A DNA stretch of 64,000 nucleotides from the NCBI RefSeq assembly GCF_002068095.1, contig NZ_LWIG01000069.1, positions 167,841 to 231,840 on the forward strand, in the 5' to 3' direction. This document shows positions 35,168-43,310 of the stretch, piece by piece. The stretch is from Bradyrhizobium sacchari. GTDB lineage: Bacteria; Pseudomonadota; Alphaproteobacteria; Rhizobiales; Xanthobacteraceae. Each line of letters opens with the position of its first letter. Positions within the stretch are counted from its first letter, which is position 1. A program made the position numbers and the translations under genes. The notes under the pieces were generated by a model. The model did not search any database and had not been told where the DNA came from. It saw only the letters and a list, made by a program, of their open reading frames with translations.

Positions 35168-35210
35168 CCAGAGCCCCGCTCCGATTCCATCGGAACGGAA
35201 AGGGCTCTGG
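35168..35210. repeat. hairpin immediately before the sigma factor start
   Basis: CCAGAGCCC (35168-35176) pairs with GGGCTCTGG (35202-35210), and inside them TCCGAT and ATCGGA pair around TCC. The hairpin ends 9 bases before the ATG of the sigma factor and occupies the place of a ribosome-binding site, so it could attenuate transcription or translation. It may also be just part of the repeat that begins at 35110. Confidence 0.65.
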
Positions 35211-35219
35211 TCGGCGGCG

Positions 35220-36506
35220 ATGACCGCCGCCGACGTCGATTACGCGATCCGCGCCGCAATTCACGCAGCTTGGCGCGTCGTGCAGCCGCGGCTGATCGCG
35301 ACGCTGTCGCGCATGCTGCGGGACGTGACGCTCGCGGAGGAATTGACTCAGGACGCACTGGTCGCCGCGCTGGAAGCCTGGCCGCTCAGCGGGGTGCCGG
35401 ACAATCCCGGCGCCTGGCTGGTTGCGACAGCCAAGCGCCGTGCGCTCGATCATCTGCGCCGGGCGAAAATGCTCTCCCGCAAGCAGGACCTGCTGACGCA
35501 CGATCTGATGCAGAAACAGGACGCGATGCCCGATTTCGATACCGCCCTCGACGACGACATCGGTGACGAATGGCTGCGGCTGATCTTCACGGCTTGCCAC
35601 CCGCTGCTGCCGCGGCAGGCTCGCGCGGCGCTGGCGTTGCGCATGATCTGCGGCCTGACCACCGGCGAGATCGCGCGCGCCTTCCTGGTCACGGAGGCGA
35701 CCATCGCCCAGCGCATCGTCCGTGCCAAGCGCACGCTCTCGCGGTCGGGCCTCACCTACGAAACTCCGGGCGGCGAGGCGCTTTCCGAGCGTCTCGCCTC
35801 GGTGCTCGAGGTCGTCTACCTCATCTTCAACGAGGGCTATTCGGCCTCACACGGCGAGCAGTGGCTGCGGCCGCAGCTCTGCGACGAGGCTCTGCGCATG
35901 GGGCGGGTGTTGGTCGGGCTCGCGCCGCTCGAGCCCGAGGTGCACGGTCTCATGGCGCTGATGGACCTGAATGCTGCGCGGATGCATGCCCGCACCGACC
36001 GTGATGGCGAGCCCATCCTGCTCATGGGCCAGGATCGCGGGCTGTGGGACCGGCTGCAGATCACCCGGGGCCTTCGGGCGCTGGATCGCGCGCGCGCGCT
36101 CGGCGGTGCCGGCCGGTTCTACACGCTGCAGGCAGCCATCGTCGCGTGTCATGCCACCGCGGGGACGGCCGCGAGCACCGATTGGCGGCGCATCGCGGAA
36201 CTCTATGGCCAGCTTGCGACGCTGGTGCGTTCGCCAGTGATCGAACTCAACCGCGCGGTCGCGCTCGGCATGGCCGAAGGGCCGCAGGCCGGGCTCGATC
36301 TTGTGGATCTGATCGCCGGCGAGCCGGCGCTCAGGACGTATCACCATCTTCAGGCCGTGCGCGGCGACCTCCTGCAAAAGCTCGGCCGCTTCGCCGAGGC
36401 ACGAGTATCGTTCGAGACCGCCGCCCGTCTTGCCACCAATGCGCGCGAGCGCGTGTTGATGGAACGACGTGCGGCAGACATTGCCGATGCCGGCGACATG
36501 GCTTGA
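35220..36506 (+). CDS. ECF-family RNA polymerase sigma factor with C-terminal extension (ECF42 type)
   Basis: A 428-residue sigma factor. Region 2 is residues about 14-85 (LSRMLRDVTLAEELTQDALV, GAWLVATAKRRALDHLRR). Region 4 is about 120-175 (LPRQARAALALRMICGLTTG, EATIAQRIVRAKRTL). The long C-terminal part (about 185-428), with VYLIFNEGYSASHGEQWLRP and TPR-like helices, is the mark of the ECF42 group, which has no anti-sigma gene and is linked to DGPF genes. The matching DGPF gene lies just upstream. No Shine-Dalgarno sequence is visible, as the preceding bases are a hairpin. Confidence 0.9.
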   Translation: MTAADVDYAIRAAIHAAWRVVQPRLIATLSRMLRDVTLAEELTQDALVAALEAWPLSGVPDNPGAWLVATAKRRALDHLRRAKMLSRKQDLLTHDLMQKQDAMPDFDTALDDDIGDEWLRLIFTACHPLLPRQARAALALRMICGLTTGEIARAFLVTEATIAQRIVRAKRTLSRSGLTYETPGGEALSERLASVLEVVYLIFNEGYSASHGEQWLRPQLCDEALRMGRVLVGLAPLEPEVHGLMALMDLNAARMHARTDRDGEPILLMGQDRGLWDRLQITRGLRALDRARALGGAGRFYTLQAAIVACHATAGTAASTDWRRIAELYGQLATLVRSPVIELNRAVALGMAEGPQAGLDLVDLIAGEPALRTYHHLQAVRGDLLQKLGRFAEARVSFETAARLATNARERVLMERRAADIADAGDMA

Positions 36507-36524
36507 GGCGAGCTGAAACGGTTT

Positions 36525-36628
36525 GAGACGCCCGCTTTGGCGGGCTCCTCACCACGATGGGCTGATGGCTCGCCAGGAAACGTGACCTCATCCTGAGGGT
36601 CCGCCATTGGCGGACGTCTCGAAGGATG
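36525..36628. repeat. palindromic intergenic repeat, family G
   Basis: GAGACGCCCGCTTTGGCGGG at the left is followed by GCTCCTCACCACGATGGGCT; on the right are CCTCATCCTGAGGGTCCGCC and GGCGGACGTCTCGAAGGATG. CCCGC..GCGGG and GTCCGCCATTGGCGGAC form two local hairpins, and GAGACG/CGTCTC are the outer pair. Repeats with this text are frequent in Bradyrhizobium (recalled). It lies between convergent genes. Confidence 0.78.
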
Positions 36629-36636
36629 GCCGCGGA

Positions 36637-38028
36637 TTACGTCGTCACCTTCGGCGGCGGCGCGGTGCCTTGCGCCCATTTCTCCAGCTTGCCGAGCACG
36701 CCCCAGGCGGCGAGTGCGAGCGAGATCGGCATTGCGAACTGGCCGAGGCCCGGCACCGCCGAGACGATGGTGCCAAGCAGTCCGGCGAGGCCGCCCGCAT
36801 TGGGGCTCGCCGTCACCGAGGAGAGCAGCGCAGTGATGAGCGTGCCGCCGATCCCAAGCGCGGTCTTCTTGCCGTCGAGCAGCTTGCCGATGGTCTCGCC
36901 CAGCGCACCGTTGACCTGGCCGAGCACGGGCTTGCCATCCTTGTTGAGCAGCGTGCTGAGCAGGTCGACGACCTGCTTCAGCTGATCGACAGGGGCGGGG
37001 GTGGTCGGGGTGACAGGTCCTGGCATGGGCGTCGTCTTGTTGTTGATGAGGGAAAAGAGTCGCTCGAACAGGCTGATCGGATCGCTCGTGGCGGGCAGCG
37101 TGTTGCCTGGCGTCGCCGGCCCCGGAAGCGCCGCGCCGGTCGGCGGTCGCAGCACCTGCGAGAGGTCTTCCAGCCGTTTCAGGACCTGGGACAGGTCGCC
37201 GCTCTGCATGACCCCTCCCGGCTGCGTCGCGCGCGTGATGGCGGCCATCGTGGCGCCGTCGAGCAGGCCGGTATCCCTGAGGCCGTTCTGTTGCTGGAAC
37301 TGCGAGACGGCGGTCCGGGTCTTCGGACCGTTGATGCCGTCCTCGGCGAGCGGCGGATTGGCGCCGAGCCTGTTGAGCGCCTGCTGCATCAGGACGATGG
37401 TCGAGGCTGCATCGTCCTCCGGCTCGATGCGGCCTGCGAATTGCGGGCTGCCGTCGAGCGTGATCGAGGAATCCAGTGACATCATCGCATGCAGGATCAC
37501 GGCCGTGCCGAGCTGGGAATCGACGTGGTTCGGGTCGAACACGTGATCGCGGACGAATTTGCCGGCCCTTGCCTCGGGCGGGCCGTACAGGTTCGAGCCG
37601 CCGTAGAGATAGGGCGAATTGACGCCCTTGGCGTGGTAGCCGAAGCCGTTGAACGCCTCCAGGCGGAACAGCATTCGCGCGATGCTCCAGTCCTGCGCGC
37701 CGATGAAATTCTCGATCCTGAACGCATCCACGGCGCCGTCCACGAAGGTGGCGAACGGGCCGCGTCCCTTAGGCACGAGGGTCGTCGTGCGATGTAGCGA
37801 CTCGCCGTTGCCGAGATAGGTGTCGAAATCGAAATTGGATTCGCGATAGTGGCAGAGCGCCGTGAAATACCAGGGGACGCCGGTCAGGCGCTCGATCTGT
37901 TGATAGGTCGCCTTGCCGTTGATGGCCTTGCGTGCGACCCCGTTCGCGTCGGCGAGACGTCCGGGCCGGACCTCGAGACTGGCCCAATTCCGCTCGTATT
38001 CATTCTTAAAATTCTCGAAAGACACCAT
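36637..38028 (-). CDS. lysozyme-like protein with peptidoglycan-binding domain and hydrophobic tail
   Basis: A 463-residue protein with no signal peptide. Residues about 35-195 resemble phage-type muramidase/transglycosylase domains: YQQIERLTGVPWYFTALCHY, RESNFDF (probable catalytic Glu), LFRLEAFNGFGYHAKGVNSP. Residues about 215-285 are a peptidoglycan-binding_1 domain (VLMQQALNRLGANPPLAEDG, INGPKTRTAVSQFQQQNGL). Then a Pro/Thr-rich linker follows, and from about 385 a run of hydrophobic segments (GIGGTLITALLSSVTASPNA, LAGLLGTIVSAVPGLGQFAM, ISLALAAWGVLGKL). Start 38028 is chosen by GGGAGCGGAAA. No phage genes are nearby. Confidence 0.78.
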   Translation of the reverse strand: MVSFENFKNEYERNWASLEVRPGRLADANGVARKAINGKATYQQIERLTGVPWYFTALCHYRESNFDFDTYLGNGESLHRTTTLVPKGRGPFATFVDGAVDAFRIENFIGAQDWSIARMLFRLEAFNGFGYHAKGVNSPYLYGGSNLYGPPEARAGKFVRDHVFDPNHVDSQLGTAVILHAMMSLDSSITLDGSPQFAGRIEPEDDAASTIVLMQQALNRLGANPPLAEDGINGPKTRTAVSQFQQQNGLRDTGLLDGATMAAITRATQPGGVMQSGDLSQVLKRLEDLSQVLRPPTGAALPGPATPGNTLPATSDPISLFERLFSLINNKTTPMPGPVTPTTPAPVDQLKQVVDLLSTLLNKDGKPVLGQVNGALGETIGKLLDGKKTALGIGGTLITALLSSVTASPNAGGLAGLLGTIVSAVPGLGQFAMPISLALAAWGVLGKLEKWAQGTAPPPKVTT

Positions 38029-38268
38029 TTTCCGCTCCCGCAAATTGATGAAATATCGAATATCCGTGCAACTCAAAATGAACTGGTCGCCGTGACCGGC
38101 GCGCGACCTCCTCAGGCTGATCTCTGCAATCTGGCAGGTCGCCGGCTCTGTGCATGTGAAATGGGTTACAGCTTTTGCGGGAAATTGGCGGCACAGAGCG
38201 GATCGCCCTCGGGAACCCGCGTGAACGTTCGTCCGTTAGCCGCAGACACGGTCCGGCAAGGAGGCCTC

Positions 38269-38643
38269 ATGGCCAAACGTGTCCTCGCGATCGGCATCGA
38301 ACCCGGCGTTGCGGACTACAGTGCATTCCCGCAGCTCACGCCGGAGCTCGTGCGCGGCTACATCGAGGCGCAGCTGTTGCGCCTGCGCGATCGCGGCTTC
38401 GAGGTCACGAGCTGCCTGATCGATCTCGACGCGGCGGCCGAGGCCGCCGTCACGGCGGCGCTGCGCGAGGAGAGCTTCGATTGCGTCGTGATCGGCGCCG
38501 GCCTGCGCGAGCCGAAGGAGCGCCTGCTGCTGTTCGAGAAGGTGCTCAACCTCGTCCATCGCATCGCCCCCGATGCCGCGATCTGCTTCAACACCACGCC
38601 GGCCGACACCGTCGAAGCCGTGCAGCGCTGGATCGAGCCCTGA
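38269..38643 (+). CDS. conserved hypothetical protein, Rossmann-like
   Basis: A 124-residue protein without a signal peptide. Strand VLAIGIEPGVADYSAFPQL, helix LVRGYIEAQLLRLRDRGFEV, strand TSCLIDLD, strand SFDCVVIGAGLREPKERLL and AAICFNTTPADTVEAVQRW suggest an alternating alpha/beta fold of flavodoxin-like type. I do not recognise a family with a known job. AAGGAGG at 38258-38264 is an excellent ribosome-binding site, so the gene is real and should be well translated. It is alone between the lysozyme-like gene (divergent) and radC. Confidence 0.75.
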   Translation: MAKRVLAIGIEPGVADYSAFPQLTPELVRGYIEAQLLRLRDRGFEVTSCLIDLDAAAEAAVTAALREESFDCVVIGAGLREPKERLLLFEKVLNLVHRIAPDAAICFNTTPADTVEAVQRWIEP

Positions 38644-38744
38644 GCCGGAATCGACCCGATGCGCCCGATCGCGGCGTCGGCAATTTGTCTGGCCCAAATC
38701 CCCGCCGGGTCGTTAAAACCTGCCCCGCCACGGGGAGAACGAGC

Positions 38745-38864
38745 ATGCTTCGAAATCTTCGCATTGGAAGCTTTGGAGTCGCGGCCTGTCTGACCGTCGC
38801 GATGGCGACCCCGGTCGCGAACAGGCCCGTCGCGATCGCCGATCCCAGCCGGTTGGCGCCCTAG
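38745..38864 (+). CDS. possible short secreted peptide
   Basis: A 39-codon frame, preceded by GGGGAGAACGAGC, encodes MLRNLRIGSFGVAACLTVAM followed by ATPVANRPVAIADPSRLAP. This looks like a signal peptide with a tiny mature tail of about 15-18 residues. It ends 4 bases into the end of the convergent radC gene. It may be a real short exported peptide or a decayed gene; the evidence is the ribosome-binding site and the hydrophobic segment only. Confidence 0.4.
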   Translation: MLRNLRIGSFGVAACLTVAMATPVANRPVAIADPSRLAP

Positions 38865-39574
38865 ATCAGCCGCATCCCGCGCAAACTCGCATGCCCGTTC
38901 TTGCCGACGATGATGTGATCATGCACGGCGATTCCCAGCGGCTTTGCGATGTCGATGATCGCTTTGGTCATCTGGATGTCGGCCTGCGAGGGCGAGGGAT
39001 CGCCGCTGGGATGGTTGTGCACCAGGATCAGCGCGGTCGCCGACAATTCCAGCGCGCGCTTGATCACCTCGCGCGGATAGACCGGCGTGTGGTCGACGGT
39101 GCCGGTCTGCTGCACCTCGTCGGCGATGAGCTGGTTGCGCTTGTCAAGAAAGAGCAGGCGGAATTGCTCCTTGTCTGAAAACGCCATGCTGGTGCGGCAA
39201 TAGGCGATCACCTCGTTCCATGACGACAGCGCGTTGCGGCTGTTGACCTCGCCCTTGGCGACGCGATGCGCGGCGGCGGCGATCAGCTTGAGCTGGTTGA
39301 TCGCGGCTTCGCCGACGCCCTCGACCTCGCGCAGGCGCGCCACGGGCGCGTGTACGACCTCGGCGAACGAGCCGAAGGTCTTGATCAGCATCTTCGCCAG
39401 CGGCTTGGTGTCGCGCCGCGGCAGCGCTGGAAACAATGCCATCTCCAGGAGTTCGTAGTCGCTGAGCGCATCCGCCCCGGCGCTGTAGAAGCGTTCGCGC
39501 AGCCGCTCGCGATGGCCGTGATAGTGCGGCGCGTCCTCCGGCCTGCTCTTGTCGTGGTCTGGCTTGGCGGGCAT
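38861..39574 (-). CDS. radC: RadC family protein (JAB/MPN domain)
   Basis: A 237-residue protein. Residues about 15-100 hold a helix-hairpin-helix type region (HYHGHRERLRERFYSAGADA, LSDYELLEMALFPALPRRDT, LREVEGVGEAAINQLKLIAA). The JAMM metalloprotease-like domain is at about 115-237, with the motif HNHPSGDPSPSQADIQMTKA and the earlier Glu in the strand QQTGTVDHTPVYPREV. The RadC name comes from a mis-assigned repair mutant; the true function is not settled. The start at 39574 is preferred over a distant upstream codon. map, often its neighbour in alphaproteobacteria, is here 3.7 kb away. Confidence 0.93.
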   Translation of the reverse strand: MPAKPDHDKSRPEDAPHYHGHRERLRERFYSAGADALSDYELLEMALFPALPRRDTKPLAKMLIKTFGSFAEVVHAPVARLREVEGVGEAAINQLKLIAAAAHRVAKGEVNSRNALSSWNEVIAYCRTSMAFSDKEQFRLLFLDKRNQLIADEVQQTGTVDHTPVYPREVIKRALELSATALILVHNHPSGDPSPSQADIQMTKAIIDIAKPLGIAVHDHIIVGKNGHASLRGMRLI

Positions 39575-39745
39575 CGGGCACAACCATGCCGAACGTTGCG
39601 CGTTTTGCAACCATGAAGTGTCGCGGCCTGGCGGCGCAGCCCTCAAAAAAATCCGCGCCGGCTGTCTCCTGGCCGCGGCCTCGTTCGTCTCAGCGCTGTT
39701 GGTCCAATAAGGGGGCCAGCCGAACGTCCGCAAAGGAGATCATCG

Positions 39746-40186
39746 ATGTCCAAGACCAAAGCTGCACTTTCGCGTCGTGTCCTCGTTGCCACCGGCGCCG
39801 GAGCCGGGGCACTGCTCGCCGCCCAGGCGGTCCCGTCCCATGGCCAGAATGGCACGGCGAAGCCGGAAGCGACCATCCGCATCGGCGGCGATATCGCGAC
39901 CCTCGTCAACGTCTTCACGGTCGACCCGGAGAACCAGCAGAAGCTGGTTCAGCTGCTGAAAGAGGGTACCGAGACCTTCTTCAGCAAGCAGCCGGGGTTC
40001 ATTTCGTCCAGCGTCCACGCCAGCAAGGAGGGTCGGCGCGCGATCAACTACTCGCAATGGCGGAGCGCCGGGGACATCGAGAATTTTCGCGTGGATCCGC
40101 AATTTGCACCGTACATCCAGAAGCTCGCTGCACTCTCGAAGGCCGAGACGATCTTGTGCGAGGTCGTCGAGGTCAATCACGCCTGA
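39746..40186 (+). CDS. antibiotic biosynthesis monooxygenase-type protein with Tat signal
   Basis: A 146-residue protein. The N-terminus SRRVLVATGAGAGALLAAQA is a twin-arginine signal, so the folded protein is exported. The mature part (NVFTVDPENQQKLVQLLKEG, KQPGFISSSVHASKEGRRAI, NYSQWRSAGDIENFRVDPQF) is an ABM ferredoxin-like domain, which includes small quinone-forming monooxygenases and haem-degrading enzymes. AAAGGAG is 8-14 bases before the ATG. The substrate is unknown. Confidence 0.85.
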   Translation: MSKTKAALSRRVLVATGAGAGALLAAQAVPSHGQNGTAKPEATIRIGGDIATLVNVFTVDPENQQKLVQLLKEGTETFFSKQPGFISSSVHASKEGRRAINYSQWRSAGDIENFRVDPQFAPYIQKLAALSKAETILCEVVEVNHA

Positions 40187-40231
40187 TCTGGTAAGCGCGG
40201 GACGGTCCAAGAGACCGCCCCGCGGGCGCTC

Positions 40232-41170
40232 TCACTGTTCGGGATCACGTTGCCGCGCCGGCACGGGCATCGTGATTGCGACGACTCCGGCCAGGATGAG
40301 CGCCATGCCCGTAAGGGCCGACGGGGTGAAGCGCTCGCCGAGCCATGCCGTGCCGAGTGCCACCGCAAAGCCCGCGCGCAGATAGCTGCCGCTGGTCGTG
40401 CCGAGCGGGCCGAGCGTGCGGATCAGGCGGAAATAGATCACCATGGCGAGCGCGGTACAGACGATCGCAAGGCCGAGCACCGCCGCGATCGCCTGCGTCG
40501 TCGGCGTCAGCGTCCAGGGCTGCTCGAGGATGACGGCTGCGGGCAGCATCAGAACCGCGGCGCAGCTCATCGCTCCGGCGGCCGTGACGATCGCCGGAAG
40601 TTTGGAAAACCGCTGTCCCCAGATCGGCGCGAGCGCGTAGCAGAGGCTGGCGCCGAGCACCGCGGCCTGCGCCAGCGGCGCCGTCGTGCCGATCCCGGAC
40701 AGGGCATCGAAGCCGATGGTCGCGGCGACGCCCGCAAGGCCGAGCCCGACGCCGATGATCTTGCGGCCGGTGACGGCTTGGCGCCCGCGTCCGGCCGTCA
40801 TCGCGATTGCAAGGACGAACATCGGCGGCGTTGCGTTGAGCACGCCGGCAAGCCCGCTTGCGATATGCATCTCGCCCCAGCTGATCAGGGTGAAGGGAGC
40901 TGCGCTTTGCAGCAGGCCCTGCACCAGCAAGGCGGCCCAGATCGATCGCTCGCGGGGGAGGAGGTGTCCCTGCGCGCTCGCGATCACGAGCAGGACGATT
41001 GCGGCGATGGTCACGCGTGCGGCGACCATCGTGCAGGGCGGAATCGAAGGGATCGTGACCTTGATCAGCGTGAACGAGCCGCCCCAGATCAGCGATAGCA
41101 GCAGCAGGAGCCCGATCTCGGCGGAGAGAGTGGTTTGTCCCGACGTCGCTTGTTGGGCCTGCGTGCTCAT
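40232..41170 (-). CDS. EamA/DMT family transporter
   Basis: A 312-residue inner-membrane protein with about ten hydrophobic segments in two EamA repeats (IGLLLLLSLIWGGSFTLIKV to about residue 155, then AVLGASLCYALAPIWGQRF to about 295). The typical N-terminal pattern LIWGGSF and the second-repeat end LGERFTPSALTGMALILAG are present. Such carriers export amino acids or other metabolites. It is divergent from an Ada-like regulator, with 132 bases between, so the two may be functionally linked. Confidence 0.9.
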   Translation of the reverse strand: MSTQAQQATSGQTTLSAEIGLLLLLSLIWGGSFTLIKVTIPSIPPCTMVAARVTIAAIVLLVIASAQGHLLPRERSIWAALLVQGLLQSAAPFTLISWGEMHIASGLAGVLNATPPMFVLAIAMTAGRGRQAVTGRKIIGVGLGLAGVAATIGFDALSGIGTTAPLAQAAVLGASLCYALAPIWGQRFSKLPAIVTAAGAMSCAAVLMLPAAVILEQPWTLTPTTQAIAAVLGLAIVCTALAMVIYFRLIRTLGPLGTTSGSYLRAGFAVALGTAWLGERFTPSALTGMALILAGVVAITMPVPARQRDPEQ

Positions 41171-41302
41171 GCAAATTTGCTCCTGGATCGATCGTCACCA
41201 TGATCCGGAGCGGCATTGCGGGCTGGCTGAATTCGGACCTCATCGCCCGATTGAGTCCGATTTCAGCTACTCGGTGGGCTGCATCATAACTATGATTTGG
41301 CG

Positions 41303-41899
41303 ATGGCGAAGAATTTGGCCGAGCGGCAGGCGCTGCCGCCGCATCTCGATTGGGACACCTGCGACCGGGCGCGCCTTGCGCGTGCCCGCGCCTTCGACGG
41401 CCTGTTCTTTTCCGGCGTGCGCTCGACGCGGATCTATTGCCGGCCGGTCTGCCCCGTTCGTCCCGCCCGCTCCGAGAATGTCACCTTCTATCCGACGGCG
41501 GCTGCCGCGGAGCGCGCCGGCTTCCGCCCATGCCTGCGGTGTCGTCCGGAAACCGCACCGGGCTCGCCCGCCTGGATGGGGACCGCCACCACCGTGGCGC
41601 GCGGCATGCGCCTGATCAATGACGGTTTCCTGGATCGCGCATCCATGGCGGAGCTTGCCGAAGCCCTTGGCGTCGGGCCGCGCCATCTGCTCCGCCTGTT
41701 CATGCGACACGCCGGCGCGAGCCCGAGCGAGATTGCCGCGACGCGGCGCGTGCAGGAAGCCAAGCGCCTGATCGATCAAACCGATCTCACGCTGGCGGAG
41801 ATCGCCTTCGCGGCCGGGTTCGGCAGCATTCGCCGCTTCAACGACGCCTTTGTGGCAACCTACAAGCGGCCGCCTTCGTCATTCCGCCGGCGGCGATAG
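41303..41899 (+). CDS. AraC/Ada-type transcriptional regulator without methyltransferase domain
   Basis: A 198-residue protein. Residues about 15-85 form an Ada zinc domain (DWDTCDRARLARARAFDGLF, FSGVRSTRIYCRPVCPVRPA, GFRPCLRCRPE), with the four cysteines of the methyl-phosphotriester acceptor site. Residues about 100-195 are an AraC helix-turn-helix pair (MAELAEALGVGPRHLLRLFM, LTLAEIAFAAGFGSIRRFND). It lacks the O6-methylguanine transferase half of full Ada, and the AlkA half. It may sense DNA methylation damage through the first cysteine. It is divergent from the DMT exporter. The ATG at 41303 is chosen over a TTG two codons upstream. Confidence 0.85.
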   Translation: MAKNLAERQALPPHLDWDTCDRARLARARAFDGLFFSGVRSTRIYCRPVCPVRPARSENVTFYPTAAAAERAGFRPCLRCRPETAPGSPAWMGTATTVARGMRLINDGFLDRASMAELAEALGVGPRHLLRLFMRHAGASPSEIAATRRVQEAKRLIDQTDLTLAEIAFAAGFGSIRRFNDAFVATYKRPPSSFRRRR

Positions 41900-41913
41900 A
41901 AGGTGCTACTTCG

Positions 41914-41960
41914 CTGTCATTCCGGGACGGCGCGAAGCACCGAACCCGGAATCTCGAGAT
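41914..41960. repeat. short relative of intergenic repeat family A
   Basis: GTCATTCCGGGACGGCGCGA followed by AGCACCGAACCCGGAATCTC resembles one arm of the elements at 5931 and 8911 (GTCATTCCGGGG..GAATCTCGAG). The inverted pair TTCCGGG/CCCGGAA is present, so it can fold as a small hairpin. Confidence 0.55.
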
Positions 41961-41980
41961 AGCGTGAGGGCCTCGTCGCC

Positions 41981-42010
41981 CATGTCATCCTCCATCATGT
42001 CATCCTCCAT
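41981..42010. repeat. tandem 15-base direct repeat
   Basis: CATGTCATCCTCCAT occurs twice in a row (41981-41995 and 41996-42010). It lies about 65 bases before the start of a LuxR-type regulator gene. It could be a pair of regulator sites or a simple slippage duplication. Confidence 0.8.
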
Positions 42011-42073
42011 TCGGAGGACGTCGCGCTTCCAGGATACCGCTATCACCCGATCGGATGATGGAGCTTCCGAACG

Positions 42074-43207
42074 ATGGTTGACGTGGATCTGGTATCGCAC
42101 CTGATCGGGGACATCTACGATGCCGCCCTCGATCCAGCATTATGGACCGACGTCCTCGAGCAGACATGTCGGTTCGCCGGCGGAACGGCCGCATCGCTCT
42201 ACTCCAAGGAGGTCGTCGCGCGGCAAGGGGCGGCCCGATACAACTGGAACATGCCCGCGGATGCCCTCGCCGCGTATTTCAATGATCATGTGCGCTTCGA
42301 TCCCGTCACCGTGAGCCAGTTCTTTTTCGAGGTCGGGGACATCTACAGCATCGCTGATCTCATGCCCTACGCGGAATTCGTCGCCACGCCGGTCTACCAG
42401 AAGTGGGCGAAACCCAACGGCTGGGTCGATCATCTTGCCGCGACCCTCGACAAATCGGCGAACGGCTTCGCCCTCTTCGGGGTGTTTCGCAATGAGAGGC
42501 AGGGGCTGGTCGACGATGCCATGCGCCATCGGATGCGGCTGTTGGTCCCCCATATGCGTCGCGCCGTGCTGATCGGGAACGTGATTGACGTTCACAGGGC
42601 GGGGGCGTCAGCCCTGTCGGACGCCTTCGATGCGATCGGCTCCTGCGTCTATCTCGTCGATCGCTCCGGCCGGATCGTGTTCGCCAACGAGGCCGGCCAG
42701 GCGCTGTGCGAGAGCGGAACGGTCTTGAGCCGCCCGCGAAACGTGCTGACCGCCGTCGATCCGCACGCAGCCCGCATCCTGCGGGACCTCCTGGTTGCCG
42801 CGAACGACGGCGACGGCGCGATCGGCGTCAGGGGCATCGCGGTGCCGTTGTTGGAGCAGTCGGACCATGGCTGGTTTGCCCACGTGCTGCCGCTCACCTC
42901 CGGCGCCCGCCGTCGGGAAGGCAGGGCTCATTCGGCCGTGGCCGCTATCTTCGTTCGCAAGGTCTCGGCCTACGCACCGCCGCCGCTCGAAACGGTCGCC
43001 AGGCGCTACAAGCTCTCACCCGGCGAGGTTCGCGTTCTTCAGGCCATGATGAGTGTCACGGGCGTGTCGAAGACCGCCGCGGCGCTCGGGATCGCCGAAA
43101 CCACGGTCAAAACCCATCTGCAACGTCTGTTCGCCAAGACGGGCGTGCACCGCCAGGCCGACCTGGTGAAGCTGGTTGCGGCGCATGCGGATCCGTTTCG
43201 CTCCTGA
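42074..43207 (+). CDS. LuxR-type transcriptional regulator
   Basis: A 377-residue regulator. The C-terminal helix-turn-helix is at about residues 310-370: YKLSPGEVRVLQAMMSVTGV, SKTAAALGIAETTVKTHLQR, LFAKTGVHRQADLVKLV. The N-terminal 180 residues (LIGDIYDAALDPALWTDVLE, NDHVRFDPVTVSQFFFEVGD) and a middle PAS-like region (AIGSCVYLVDRSGRIVFANE) match a group of regulators frequent in bradyrhizobia whose signal is unknown. There is no acyl-homoserine-lactone domain and no response-regulator receiver. It is a single gene. Confidence 0.88.
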   Translation: MVDVDLVSHLIGDIYDAALDPALWTDVLEQTCRFAGGTAASLYSKEVVARQGAARYNWNMPADALAAYFNDHVRFDPVTVSQFFFEVGDIYSIADLMPYAEFVATPVYQKWAKPNGWVDHLAATLDKSANGFALFGVFRNERQGLVDDAMRHRMRLLVPHMRRAVLIGNVIDVHRAGASALSDAFDAIGSCVYLVDRSGRIVFANEAGQALCESGTVLSRPRNVLTAVDPHAARILRDLLVAANDGDGAIGVRGIAVPLLEQSDHGWFAHVLPLTSGARRREGRAHSAVAAIFVRKVSAYAPPPLETVARRYKLSPGEVRVLQAMMSVTGVSKTAAALGIAETTVKTHLQRLFAKTGVHRQADLVKLVAAHADPFRS

Positions 43208-43310
43208 ATCGTTCCGCCTCGGCACCTGATGTGTCATCACGCGTCGGCGCCGCCGGATGGCGGCGCATGGGCGGCAAGCTCGAACGTCTTGATCGAGCCG
43301 GAGTCTAAGA

